NCBI GenBank assembly: GCA_903882935.1
Contig: CAIRZB010000037.1
Location: 51,900-115,899 of the forward strand
Source of the DNA: an uncultured Parafilimonas sp.
GTDB lineage: Bacteria; Bacteroidota; Bacteroidia; Chitinophagales; Chitinophagaceae
Reading direction: 5' to 3'
DNA length: 64,000 bases
Position 1 is the first letter of the stretch. Every line of letters starts with the position of its first letter. Position numbers and translations under genes: made by a program. The notes under the pieces are model-generated. The model searched no databases, was not told the DNA's origin, and saw only the letters and a program-made list of their open reading frames with translations. Below are positions 16,883 to 26,094 of the stretch, in pieces.

Positions 16883-18703
16883 ATGCAGCATGAAACTCAA
16901 CAAGGGGTAAGCAGCACCCGTGCGGCCCTAATACTGTGGCTGTTTACCGTAGCAATAATTGATGCTGGCATACTTATAGGCATGGCCGCATTTTCATTTA
17001 CCGATATTTTAATAACCATACCGATAGCCGTTGCATCATTAGTATGCGGCCTTCCAGCACTGTTGGTGCTATTGTTTGTGATGGCCCTATTGCAAAAATC
17101 AAACAGGCCTTTCAAAACAAAACTGCTGGGCTTGCATATTTCCATTGCAGCGCTGGCGCTATGTTATGGCAGCCTTGCGTTTTTAGATTTTTGGCGGTGG
17201 CAAACCACCTTGCCCTACTTGGCAGGCATCACAGGTGTGGTTTATGCCGCAGGTGCCCTCTCCATCTTTATCAACAGGCAATTACTTAAGCAATTATTTA
17301 ATACCTATTACGAGCAAGATTATTATTACCCATCATCATCAAAAAACAATGTTACCATGCAAGAAAACCCATATTACGGCAACAACAGCCAAACCATTTA
17401 CGCCACCACAGGCACCAACAAAATTTTGATCAAAGGCATTATAACCGCCATGCTTATTTTGGTAATGCTTATACCCACAGCGTTTGTGCAAAGCCTTATT
17501 ACCGAACGGCAGCAAAGGCAAAAGGAAGTTGTGGAGGAAGTTAGCGGCAAATGGGCCAAGCCCCAAACGGTTTCAGCACCCTACTTGGTTATCCCTTACA
17601 CGGAAGGGAAAGTAGACCCAGAGAAAAAGCAATTGGTCATATTACCCGACCAGCTGGATGTTAAAGGCACAGTTAGCGCCGAAAACCGCCCCCGGTCAAT
17701 TTACAAAGTATTGCTGTACAAAAGCAAGCTTAGCTTCACAGGCAGTTTTCATGCACCCATCACATTGCCCGATTCGGCAACACTGCAGCCCGCAGGTGCA
17801 AGGCTTTGTTTTGGCCTGTCCGACTTCCGGGGCATTGAAGAAAAAATTGGGGTTACCTTAAACAATAGCCCCTACGCCCTTCAGCCTGGGCTACCCACAG
17901 ATGTTATTGACCATACAGGCCTATCAGTGCCGGTTACCATAACCCAAGCCGATATTGAAAAAGGCATCCCGTTCAGCCTCGGGCTTGCCTTAAGGGGCAG
18001 TGGCAGCCTCCATTTTTTACCCATCGGTGCAAACAGCCATTTCAATATACAGTCTGCCTGGCCCGACCCATCCTTTGACGGCAAAACACTGCCCGCTGAA
18101 AGAAGTATAACCGGCAAAGGCTTTGATGCCTCCTGGCAGTTTAATGCGGCCAACCTGCCCTTCACCAATGTGCTGCAAGCCCCCAAAAGCCTCAATACAA
18201 ACGATATTGAATTTGGCGTTAGCCTTGTACAACCGGCAGACCAATACGTACAATCTATGCGCAGTGCCAAATACGCCATCCTTATCATAGGGCTAACCTT
18301 TGTAGTGTTCTTCATTTTTGAGCTGATGCAAAAAAAGCCGGTTCACCCAGTGCAATATGGGCTGGTGGGTATGGCGTTGGTAATATTTTATACGCTGCTC
18401 GTATCCATCAGCGAAATAATCCTGTTCGGTTATGCCTACACCATAGCGGCCGTTGCAACCATAGTACTCATATCCATGTATGCCAAATCGCATTTTAAAA
18501 CACTGCGCTCGTCTTTCATATTCGGGGCCTTGCTCTCGGGCTTGTATGGCTTCATTTATGTGCTAATAAGCTTAGAAGACACCGCCCTGCTGGTGGGCAG
18601 CATCGCACTATTCATCGTATTGGCCATCATCATGTACGTAACCCGAAAAGTAAACTGGTACCAAACTGAAGTACCCCAGCCTGTTACAAATGTTCAACTC
18701 TAA
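16883..18703 (+). CDS. creD: CreD-family inner-membrane protein with an extra N-terminal membrane domain
   Basis: A 606-residue protein. The C-terminal 430 residues are a CreD homologue. After GIITAMLILVMLIPTAFV comes the typical ERQQRQKEVVEEVSGKWAKPQ and a periplasmic domain with SAPYLVIPY, then the multi-helix C-terminus with NDIEFGVSLVQPADQYV. CreD proteins (about 450 residues) are linked to beta-lactam and envelope stress. The first 165 residues are an extra module with about four membrane helices, which is not in E. coli CreD. An internal ATG at 17356 sits at the junction, but the frame is continuous, so this looks like a fusion. It is the last gene of the regulated cluster. Confidence 0.88.
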   Translation: MQHETQQGVSSTRAALILWLFTVAIIDAGILIGMAAFSFTDILITIPIAVASLVCGLPALLVLLFVMALLQKSNRPFKTKLLGLHISIAALALCYGSLAFLDFWRWQTTLPYLAGITGVVYAAGALSIFINRQLLKQLFNTYYEQDYYYPSSSKNNVTMQENPYYGNNSQTIYATTGTNKILIKGIITAMLILVMLIPTAFVQSLITERQQRQKEVVEEVSGKWAKPQTVSAPYLVIPYTEGKVDPEKKQLVILPDQLDVKGTVSAENRPRSIYKVLLYKSKLSFTGSFHAPITLPDSATLQPAGARLCFGLSDFRGIEEKIGVTLNNSPYALQPGLPTDVIDHTGLSVPVTITQADIEKGIPFSLGLALRGSGSLHFLPIGANSHFNIQSAWPDPSFDGKTLPAERSITGKGFDASWQFNAANLPFTNVLQAPKSLNTNDIEFGVSLVQPADQYVQSMRSAKYAILIIGLTFVVFFIFELMQKKPVHPVQYGLVGMALVIFYTLLVSISEIILFGYAYTIAAVATIVLISMYAKSHFKTLRSSFIFGALLSGLYGFIYVLISLEDTALLVGSIALFIVLAIIMYVTRKVNWYQTEVPQPVTNVQL

Positions 18704-18749
18704 ACCCTTTATGGTTTAACTACTGGTGCTTACAGGTTGGTGGATTGAG

Positions 18750-18786
18750 GGGTGCCGCTGCCTTTAAAGGTGTGCGGCACCTATTT
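18750..18786 (+). terminator. Terminator after creD
   Basis: GGTGCCGC (18751-18758) pairs with GCGGCACC (18774-18781), followed by TATTTT. The loop itself contains the palindrome CCTTTAAAGG. It is suitably placed to end the CreD cluster. Confidence 0.6.
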
Positions 18787-18933
18787 TAAAAGTCATTGGT
18801 TATTGGGTAAATTGATGCTGCCCCGCCATCGTGGAAATCACAAACTTCGACCGGACCGAATAGCACACGGTCGTCCTAGAATGCCTTCCTTGAAAATTAT
18901 TTAAACCCGATTGATTGCGAAGAAAATAAGCAT

Positions 18934-19344
18934 ATGCAAAGTTTAATCCATAGAAAATCATTTAAGCCATTGTTTAGCACTTTATATGCTGTGCTTCCAT
19001 TAACGTTATCATTTAATTGCACAAACTATGACAAAAGAAATAGACTATGCCCTGTGGAAACAACGCCATTATGCGACAACACGTGTTACCTTGAAACATA
19101 TAACGTTTTTTCGGATGGAGGCGCTGTGGGCGGAACAGTAGCGACAGAATATTTGACTGATTCAACTAATTTTAGAAAATATATTGGCACGTTTGACGAA
19201 GCAGATGGTGGTTATTCCTACAAATGCGAAGGGGCCAGTATTATTGTTTATGAAATATCGGGAAGAAGCACCCAAAGCAATAGGATAGAAAGCGCACGAA
19301 TTTATACATTACAAGCATTAAAAAAGAGCAAAGTTCAGGAATAA
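18934..19344 (+). CDS. Putative lipoprotein of unknown function
   Basis: A 136-residue protein with a basic N-terminus, a hydrophobic stretch (LYAVLPLTLSFNC) and a possible lipobox ending at Cys29. The mature part is rich in Thr, Tyr and Cys. No family was recognised. It is AT-rich compared with its neighbours and stands alone, about 80 bases before the kinase gene. Translation from this ATG is plausible but not certain. Confidence 0.5.
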   Translation: MQSLIHRKSFKPLFSTLYAVLPLTLSFNCTNYDKRNRLCPVETTPLCDNTCYLETYNVFSDGGAVGGTVATEYLTDSTNFRKYIGTFDEADGGYSYKCEGASIIVYEISGRSTQSNRIESARIYTLQALKKSKVQE

Positions 19345-19427
19345 GACCATACAAAATCGCTTTGTTTCGCAGGGCATTTTTTACATCTTAACAAACCAAT
19401 ACGTAAAAAAAAGTGAGGTATCCTTTT

Positions 19428-19787
19428 ATGAAACCACAAAACATCTTCTCCTCCTTTGGTAACGCCTTTAATGGCATCTTCCATTTTTTTGGTCATGAGC
19501 GCAATGGCAAAATACAATTAACAGTTGCCATTACAGCAATTGGCTTTGCTTTGTACTTTCATGTTAATGCTGTTGAATGGGCTATAACCTTGCTATGTAT
19601 CGGTGCAGTGCTATGCTTGGAAATGGTGAATAGCGCGGTGGAAAAGCTGTGCGACCTTGTGCAGCCTACCTATCACCCAATAATCAAAATAGTAAAAGAT
19701 GTTGCGGCGGGTGCTGTATTGTTTGCGTCCATAATCAGTGTTACCATAGCCGCCATTATTTACTTACCTAAAATGTTACATTTATGA
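19428..19787 (+). CDS. dgkA: Diacylglycerol kinase family protein (probable undecaprenol kinase)
   Basis: A 119-residue DgkA-type kinase starting at the ATG at 19428; an in-frame GTG lies 5 codons upstream. It has an amphipathic N-terminus (SFGNAFNGIFHFFGHERNGKIQL) and three membrane helices. The diagnostic block from LEMVNSAVEKLCDLV to KIVKDVAAGAVL carries the conserved Glu, Asn, Asp and Lys-Asp residues of the active site. In most bacteria outside the Enterobacteria this family phosphorylates undecaprenol for wall-lipid recycling. Its stop overlaps the start of the DUF1361 gene by 4 bases (ATGA), so the two are translationally coupled. Confidence 0.9.
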   Translation: MKPQNIFSSFGNAFNGIFHFFGHERNGKIQLTVAITAIGFALYFHVNAVEWAITLLCIGAVLCLEMVNSAVEKLCDLVQPTYHPIIKIVKDVAAGAVLFASIISVTIAAIIYLPKMLHL

Positions 19788-20440
19788 CACCACCCATGAG
19801 TAAAGCAGAAAAAATTCTATGCCTGTCACTAGCCTTTACCTTGTTGCTGATTGCAGCCCGTATTTGGCATACGCATAACAATACTTACCATTTTTACTTG
19901 TGGAATCTTTTTTTGGCTGCTATACCCATTGCCTTCAGCCGAAAACTGGCTACCCACAAAACAATCAATTGGGCAAGCAGCATGCTAATAGCCGCATGGT
20001 TGCTATTCTTCCCCAATGCACCCTACGTTATTACGGATATTTTTCACTTTTACCAACGGCCGGGCATGCCCTTGTGGTACGACCTGCTACTGGTTTTTTC
20101 TGCTACTTGGAATGGGCTGATCGCAGGCTTTATTTCGCTGATGCAGGTGGATAAGTTTTTAGCCTTGCATACGGGTAAAAAAATGCATGCGGCACTGATA
20201 AGCATTTTTATGTTCGCAGCCAGCAGCGGCGTTTACCTCGGCCGGTTTTTACGCTTTAACAGTTGGGATGTGGTAACAAAACCGCGCAGCCTTGCCGGTT
20301 TCGCTTACCACTATGCATTTCAGCCAACGGAACACATAAAGGCTTGGGCATTTTCAGGCATCTGCACTGTGTTGCTGCTGTTGATATACTACACCATAAA
20401 AAATCTGCCTTCGCTGGTTGCACCGGCAAAGGCAGATTGA
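19784..20440 (+). CDS. DUF1361 membrane protein
   Basis: A 218-residue protein with about six membrane helices. It contains the characteristic WLLFFPNAPYVITDIFH and LGRFLRFNSWDVVTKP segments of the DUF1361 family, which has no established function. It begins inside the last codons of the dgkA gene (ATGA overlap), so the proteins are probably made together. A second ATG four codons in is also possible. The terminator at 20468 ends this two-gene unit. Confidence 0.85.
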   Translation: MTPPMSKAEKILCLSLAFTLLLIAARIWHTHNNTYHFYLWNLFLAAIPIAFSRKLATHKTINWASSMLIAAWLLFFPNAPYVITDIFHFYQRPGMPLWYDLLLVFSATWNGLIAGFISLMQVDKFLALHTGKKMHAALISIFMFAASSGVYLGRFLRFNSWDVVTKPRSLAGFAYHYAFQPTEHIKAWAFSGICTVLLLLIYYTIKNLPSLVAPAKAD

Positions 20441-20467
20441 AAAAAAAATCCTTCGTATATATAAAAA

Positions 20468-20505
20468 TAGAAATCCTGCATAAAAATGCAGGATTCTATT
20501 CTTTT
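20468..20505. terminator. Bidirectional terminator between DUF1361 and susD
   Basis: AATCCTGCAT (20472-20481) and ATGCAGGATT (20486-20495) form a perfect 10-bp stem with an AAAA loop, extended by TAG/CTA around a bulged A. T-rich sequence follows on the plus strand and A-rich sequence precedes it. It lies between convergent genes. Confidence 0.8.
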
Positions 20506-20598
20506 GCTTGCAATTAAAGAGTCACATGAAAAATAAGCGAAAAGAACAAGTATTTAACTGTTACTTAAGCCAACGACACATGTAACAAATTATAGTTA

Positions 20599-22269
20599 CT
20601 AAAAATTGGGGTTAACAGTTGCTGCAGAGCCGGCACCCGGAGGGTTTAACACCGATTCGTCAGCAGGTACATCCCAGTAATCCAAAAAGTTGTAGTCAAT
20701 GGTTGTGTTGGTGTACACCTTGCCAGATGAAGTAACAAATGTGTTGCCATAGCTGCCACCGCCATTTGAGATAGCATATATCCAACCCCACCTTCTTAAA
20801 TCATAAAATGAAAGGCCCCTAAACGCTAGTGCCACCCTTCTTTCCTTAACCAATTCTGCCATAGCCTTGGCCTGTGTTAAGCCAGTGCCTGCAACGGCTG
20901 GTACACCTGCGCCCATATATTTACGCACGGCATCAATATAGCCTAAACCAGTTTCTGTAGCGCCTGTCATAATACTGGCCTCGGCCAACATCAACGCATT
21001 CTCTTCGTAACTTCCCGCTATATAAACTTCAATACCACCAGATGAAGTGCTACCATACACATACACACCCGCTGCACCATTACCACCGTCAATCATTTCA
21101 TACCGTGTGGTAAAGCTCGGATTAAAGTAGGTGCTAAGTGTATCAAAGTTATTTGCAACCCTAGCATCGCCGGGATTAAAGTCTTGCATAAACCTTTCAG
21201 AAATCTTAAAGGTTGTATTTGTGTTAGTACCTGTGGTAAGCGAAGCTGCAGAACCACCGCCTGGGCTAAACACCGCATTGTTTGAAGAGCTATGGCCTGA
21301 GAATACAACATCACCATCTTTTATGCCATTTTGCGCATAAGATAATACAGCGGCCCAATCAGCAGCAGTCATGTTGGTGGTTGAAGATTTTGCAATAGAT
21401 GAACCTACTACACCGTTTACAAATGGACTCAACTTGTTCAACAGAATATTGCGTGCCAGCATGGTGTTGATGCTCCTAACCCATTCAGCAGGGGAAGGAA
21501 CGCCGCCATGGCCTTGTTGAAAATCGGTCGGAATCAGGCCCGTCAAAATAGTTGTATAGTCACTTACAGAAGTGATACCAGACAAAATACTGCTAGCCTG
21601 TTCAAAATAATAATTAGACCGTGCAATGATTGAATCATGAGGCATATAATGGTTGCTGGCACCATTGTAGTTATCAATCACAAGCCCAGAATAATACATG
21701 GAACCGATAGATGCATAAGCATACCCTTTCCACCAATCGCACCAGGCGGTAATGGTGTTGGCTTTTGTGGTAGCATCGCCCGAAAATTTAATGCCAGGCA
21801 AAATATTCATAATGGTATTGCAGGCATTGTTTAATGCATACATATTAAGCCATTGGTAATAATATACGTTGTTGCCAGCACCCGTGTTACCCCTAGTGTT
21901 GTACTGCCTTAAAAAAGGTATTTGTAAGTTTGGGTTATCCACTGTGGTGCCATCTTCTGTGGTAACTTTTGCCGGTACGGATAACACACTTATTTCTTGG
22001 TTGGCAGCATCAGCACCAACCACATCACCTAACAACTCCTGAAAGCCGTACGGCAACGAAAAATAACTGTTACCCAACCAACCGTCGCCATTTACAAAAC
22101 CATCTATCCAAGTAGAACCTTGGGTGAAGGCGATCAACCCTGACTCTGAACTTACATTTGACCCAATGGTTGGCGCATTGGGGTTACCCACATTTAACTG
22201 CTTCTTACATGCTGTTGCGGCAAAAAGTGCGATGCCTGCAACTACATAAACGAATTTATTTTTAATCAT
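20599..22269 (-). CDS. SusD/RagB-family nutrient-binding outer-membrane lipoprotein
   Basis: A 556-residue SusD-like lipoprotein. The lipobox ATAC places the lipidated Cys at about residue 21, followed by KKQLNVGNPNAPT. The C-terminal block ELVKERRVALAFRGLSFYDLRRWG is the signature of the RagB/SusD C-terminal domain. It sits on the cell surface as the lid of the SusC channel and binds the imported glycan or peptide. It is 21 bases downstream of susC, in the usual C-then-D order. No glycosidase, peptidase, sulfatase or regulator is beside the pair, so the substrate is unknown. Confidence 0.95.
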   Translation of the reverse strand: MIKNKFVYVVAGIALFAATACKKQLNVGNPNAPTIGSNVSSESGLIAFTQGSTWIDGFVNGDGWLGNSYFSLPYGFQELLGDVVGADAANQEISVLSVPAKVTTEDGTTVDNPNLQIPFLRQYNTRGNTGAGNNVYYYQWLNMYALNNACNTIMNILPGIKFSGDATTKANTITAWCDWWKGYAYASIGSMYYSGLVIDNYNGASNHYMPHDSIIARSNYYFEQASSILSGITSVSDYTTILTGLIPTDFQQGHGGVPSPAEWVRSINTMLARNILLNKLSPFVNGVVGSSIAKSSTTNMTAADWAAVLSYAQNGIKDGDVVFSGHSSSNNAVFSPGGGSAASLTTGTNTNTTFKISERFMQDFNPGDARVANNFDTLSTYFNPSFTTRYEMIDGGNGAAGVYVYGSTSSGGIEVYIAGSYEENALMLAEASIMTGATETGLGYIDAVRKYMGAGVPAVAGTGLTQAKAMAELVKERRVALAFRGLSFYDLRRWGWIYAISNGGGSYGNTFVTSSGKVYTNTTIDYNFLDYWDVPADESVLNPPGAGSAATVNPNF

Positions 22270-22290
22270 AATTTTAATTTTTTAGGTTCA

Positions 22291-25200
22291 TTAAAATGCA
22301 ATACTAAGCGCCGCCTGGTATGACTTAAGATTGGGTATAGTGCTGTTGTCAACACCCCTGTCAAAGCCGCTGTTCGCTGAAGTTGACAGCAATTCGGGAT
22401 CAAACCCGGTGTACTTTGTAAGGGTAACCAAGTTTCTGCCTGAGAATACCAATACTATTTTTTTGAAAGCCTTAATGTTGGCAGCCCTTGTGATATCAAA
22501 TGCCAGAGACACGTTTCTTAAACGGGCAAACGAAGAGTTTTCATAATAGTAATCCCTAGTGCCATCATTGTCACCGCCGTGGGTGCTACCCAAGATGTTG
22601 TAATAAGGGCTAGACCAATATGCCGACCATGCACCTGTTTGGCCATTGATGTTTACCTTCTTCTCAAAATCGCCGCTAATACCGTCCCTACTCATCCATT
22701 CTTTAGTTTGGTTGTAGGTGTGCGTACCATGGATCCAGTCAATTTGGAACGATAATGTTACAAATTTGTAGTTGATGGTATTGATAAATGATGCATTGAA
22801 TTTGGGATTGGGGTCGCCCAGGTTAAATTTCTCAGGCGTGTATTGAATTTGCTTTGTGGCTATGTTTACCACTGCGCCGTTAACCATTGTGTACAAGGCA
22901 TCATCAGACTTAGGGATGTACAATGCGCCTGTAGGGTCAGTTTGGTTTAAACTGGTGATTGTTTTGTGTCCGTATATCTGACCGATGGTTGTATTGGGGC
23001 TTAATACAAGAGATGAACTACCCGCTGAAGTAGTAAGTATAATAGGGTTGTTACCTACTATATCGTTGATTTTAGATGTTTGGTGGCCCCAGTTGGTGGT
23101 AAAATCCCAAGAAGCATTCTTGGATTTGAATACCGGGATGTTAACTGATAACTCCCAACCATGTGATGACATAGAAATAGAGTTCAACACCTGTGTAGTA
23201 AAACCAGAAGAAAGGGGAACAGACACAGGGTAGATGTTGTTAGAGCTATGACGGCTCCAATACGTAAACGATGTGTTGATTGAACTTAACCAATTGCCTT
23301 TGCCGGCAGTAATGGAGAAATCAGTACCCACTTCCGTTTCTTTAGAAACCTCCACATTCAATTTAGTGTTGTAGCTTGGTGCTTCAGGCAAGCTATAGGT
23401 TAAGGTTTGGCCCAAATCACCTTGGTTTATAACAGCATACCGTTGAAAGGCACCCGGTTGTATACCAGCTTCACCGTAAGCAGCGCGTACTTTAAAGAAG
23501 TTGATGAAAGACAAATTGTTTTTCCAAAAATTAAAGGCAGAAGGAGCAATAAAACCGTTTATACGGGGGAAAGTAAACGGCGTTGAACCTTGGCCGAACG
23601 CAGAGGAATAGTCGCTGCGGAAACCTCCGTCAATACCGGCATAATCGCCATAGTTAATGCTTTGGTCAACCAAAAACCCGTAGGTAATAAACGGCTCAAT
23701 ATAATCGCTGATGATATGTTGCTCAGAAGTTGAGGCAACGTTATAAGGGGGCACAGTTGGTAAGCTGTATCCATAGGTATCATACTCCTTATACAGGTTT
23801 TTACGCCAGTCAAAACCCACTTTGGTAGCTACGCTAATAGGCAGCTTGATGTGAAAATCGCTTTGCAAGTCGCTTTTAAAGTTTGCAGAGGCAAAAAAGT
23901 TTTGGAAAGTGGTATTGTATTGAAAATTATCAATTTCACCGGGGTACTGGCTATTGCCGTTAAAACCGCCGTACGCACCAACATTTGTTTGATAAAAGTT
24001 AGAGTTGGCATTTTCCGACTGGTTAAAAAACGTCCACTTGGCGTTTTCCGTGCGGAAGTTGATACCGTATTTAGCGTCTAAGTCAAAAAACTTGTTGATT
24101 CTTAAAGAGGCATCAAAGTTTTGGATGATGTCCACTTTGTTATCGTTTGAGGCCGCATATTCTTGTGAATAATAAGGGTTAGATGAGTTAACACTCAAAT
24201 AAGCACCACCCAATACGTGGTTGGCATAGTTGCCATCAGCCATTTTATATTTCAGGTCAAAAAATGGTGAGGTATTCAAAAAGCCATATATAGCACCTAC
24301 GCTGCCTAAAGCGTTTCCGTAACCATAACCAGCACCGCCGGCGGCACCAAGGCCTGGTACCAACGTGTTTTTGGTGTATACCAATTGTGTAATGCTACGA
24401 ATCCGAAAGCCTTTAAACACCTCTGTACCTAAGTTTGCGGTTAAGTTGGTTCTGTCAACATAACCGTTTTTCATTACGGGAGAAATGGTGTGGTTGTTAG
24501 AAACCGAGATATTGAAATCGCTTTTATCAGAAGCACCAGAAACACTTACTACGTTGTTGGTAGTATTGCCGGTTTGAAAAACTTCTTTAAACTGGTCGTA
24601 ATATTTTACAGGCCCTGTGGTTGAATAGGGGGTGATAGCATTATTGTTTGGGTTCCAAATACCGGCTCTTGCCGCCAGTGGAGACAAGCCGTCAGCACCG
24701 CCGCCATGGGCATAGTAAACGCCCGGCAAAGAACCAACAGCGTTATAATTTAAGGTTGCACCCGCGTTGTTTACCAAATTACCGTCTGAACCGGTTAAAT
24801 AAGGATGCATGGCTGCTTTGTGCACGTTGCCAACGTTAATGTAACTGTTTTCAGAGTAGCTGGTAGAATAACTTACCACTGCTTTGCCAACCCTTCCTTT
24901 TCTGGTAAATACTTGTATTACACCGTTTGCACCTTGCGCACCATACAACGTTGCAGAAGCGGCACCTTTTACCACTTCTACCCTGTCAATATTGCTAAGG
25001 TCAAGGGAGTTGATGTCTGTTGCACGTACTTCAATACCATCTACCAATATCAAAGGCTTAGTACCACCTTGCACACTATTGATACCTCTTAATAGGATAT
25101 TAACAGGGTCGCCGGGGTTACCGCTGATAGAAGAGATTTGGGCACCTGATATTTTACCCACCAATGCTTGGTCAATTGAGGCAGTTGGGGTTGCAGGTAA

Positions 25201-25581
25201 TTTGTCAGCAGAAACCGATTCAACAGAGATACCCAGCCTTCTTTTGCTGGTGGCCGCACCTGTACCGGTTACTACTACTTCACTTAACGACCTTGTATCG
25301 GCCTTCAATGTAATGGCTGCCGCTTTGGAGGCGGGAACATTTAGTGTTTCAAAACCAATGGCGGAAATAATTAAAATGGCGTTGGGTTTTACTTTAATGC
25401 TAAACGAACCGTCGTCGCCTGCAAATGTTCCATTTTTTGTTCCTTTTTCTAATACTGTTGCCTGGGGTACGGCAGTTCCTTTCTCATCGGTAACCTTGCC
25501 GGTTACAAGCTGGGACTGGGAGTTGGCGGCATATGCCAAAAATAGCATAACCATCCCCATTAGGATTTTTCTCATGTGCAT
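22291..25581 (-). CDS. SusC/RagA-family TonB-linked outer-membrane transporter
   Basis: About 1096 residues from the ATG at 25581; an alternative ATG lies two codons later, and the longer reading begins with TTG in AT-rich leader. A signal peptide (RKILMGMVMLFLAYAANSQ) precedes a carboxypeptidase-regulatory-like domain (VTGKVTDEKGTAVPQATV to AIGFETLNV). Next comes the TonB plug with the SusC motif RGINSVQGGTKPLILVDGIE, then VEVVKGAASATLYGAQGANG and a long beta-barrel ending in an aromatic residue. It imports substrate across the outer membrane with energy from TonB, working with the SusD lipoprotein encoded downstream. Confidence 0.95.
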   Translation of the reverse strand: MHMRKILMGMVMLFLAYAANSQSQLVTGKVTDEKGTAVPQATVLEKGTKNGTFAGDDGSFSIKVKPNAILIISAIGFETLNVPASKAAAITLKADTRSLSEVVVTGTGAATSKRRLGISVESVSADKLPATPTASIDQALVGKISGAQISSISGNPGDPVNILLRGINSVQGGTKPLILVDGIEVRATDINSLDLSNIDRVEVVKGAASATLYGAQGANGVIQVFTRKGRVGKAVVSYSTSYSENSYINVGNVHKAAMHPYLTGSDGNLVNNAGATLNYNAVGSLPGVYYAHGGGADGLSPLAARAGIWNPNNNAITPYSTTGPVKYYDQFKEVFQTGNTTNNVVSVSGASDKSDFNISVSNNHTISPVMKNGYVDRTNLTANLGTEVFKGFRIRSITQLVYTKNTLVPGLGAAGGAGYGYGNALGSVGAIYGFLNTSPFFDLKYKMADGNYANHVLGGAYLSVNSSNPYYSQEYAASNDNKVDIIQNFDASLRINKFFDLDAKYGINFRTENAKWTFFNQSENANSNFYQTNVGAYGGFNGNSQYPGEIDNFQYNTTFQNFFASANFKSDLQSDFHIKLPISVATKVGFDWRKNLYKEYDTYGYSLPTVPPYNVASTSEQHIISDYIEPFITYGFLVDQSINYGDYAGIDGGFRSDYSSAFGQGSTPFTFPRINGFIAPSAFNFWKNNLSFINFFKVRAAYGEAGIQPGAFQRYAVINQGDLGQTLTYSLPEAPSYNTKLNVEVSKETEVGTDFSITAGKGNWLSSINTSFTYWSRHSSNNIYPVSVPLSSGFTTQVLNSISMSSHGWELSVNIPVFKSKNASWDFTTNWGHQTSKINDIVGNNPIILTTSAGSSSLVLSPNTTIGQIYGHKTITSLNQTDPTGALYIPKSDDALYTMVNGAVVNIATKQIQYTPEKFNLGDPNPKFNASFINTINYKFVTLSFQIDWIHGTHTYNQTKEWMSRDGISGDFEKKVNINGQTGAWSAYWSSPYYNILGSTHGGDNDGTRDYYYENSSFARLRNVSLAFDITRAANIKAFKKIVLVFSGRNLVTLTKYTGFDPELLSTSANSGFDRGVDNSTIPNLKSYQAALSIAF

Positions 25582-26094
25582 TAAGTTTTTGTTAAAGAAA
25601 TTTAAAACTATTATAAAATTTTGAGAAAATATAATATTAAACAAAAAAATATGTGTTTAATGTAAAGAAATTATTAAAAAATATTGATTTTCAACCAAAT
25701 AGATATTAAAAGAACCATTTAAATTGCCGCAGTTGCGCTCTATTTATCCTACACTCACAGCCTAATTGAATATCCTATTTATTTAATATATCTAAACATA
25801 ATACTATTACCGCCTTTATTAATATAACAAAAAAATTACATTTATCACAACCCCCAGATTTATATTCGAAAAAGCAGCCCTATCGCACATATGCCCCACT
25901 ATTTTTGCCGCCAAAAATGTTGGCAGCAACAAAAAATTAATTTTGAAATATTACCCACTTGTGTAATTTAGTGCAAGAATTTAATGGGTTAGTAAGTAAA
26001 AGGTTGGTAGTCTTGCCAGCCTTTTTTTATGTAGAATGCCCAACTATTTTCAACAACGCAGCAAAGGTTACACCCGGCAATATACCTTTACCAT
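25582..26094 (+). other. Intergenic region, 513 bases, AT-rich
   Basis: The divergent promoter region of susC and radA. No protein gene was recognised. The right half carries a candidate small RNA or leader with a promoter-like TTTG-N18-TAATTTAG (25942-25971) and an intrinsic terminator (26001-26028). The left half is very AT-rich, as expected for the susC upstream region. Confidence 0.5.
25977..26028 (+). ncRNA. Candidate small RNA or terminated leader upstream of radA
   Basis: TTTG (25942-25945), 18 bases, then TAATTTAG (25964-25971) resembles a Bacteroidota promoter with one mismatch. A transcript from about 25977 would be roughly 50 nt and end at AGGTTGG, an 8-base loop, CCAGCCT (26001-26022; one G-T pair), then seven T. 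Positions 25988-25998 (GTTAGTAAGTA) are exactly complementary to 30277-30287 in the other candidate RNA. No homology is known to me. Confidence 0.4.
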
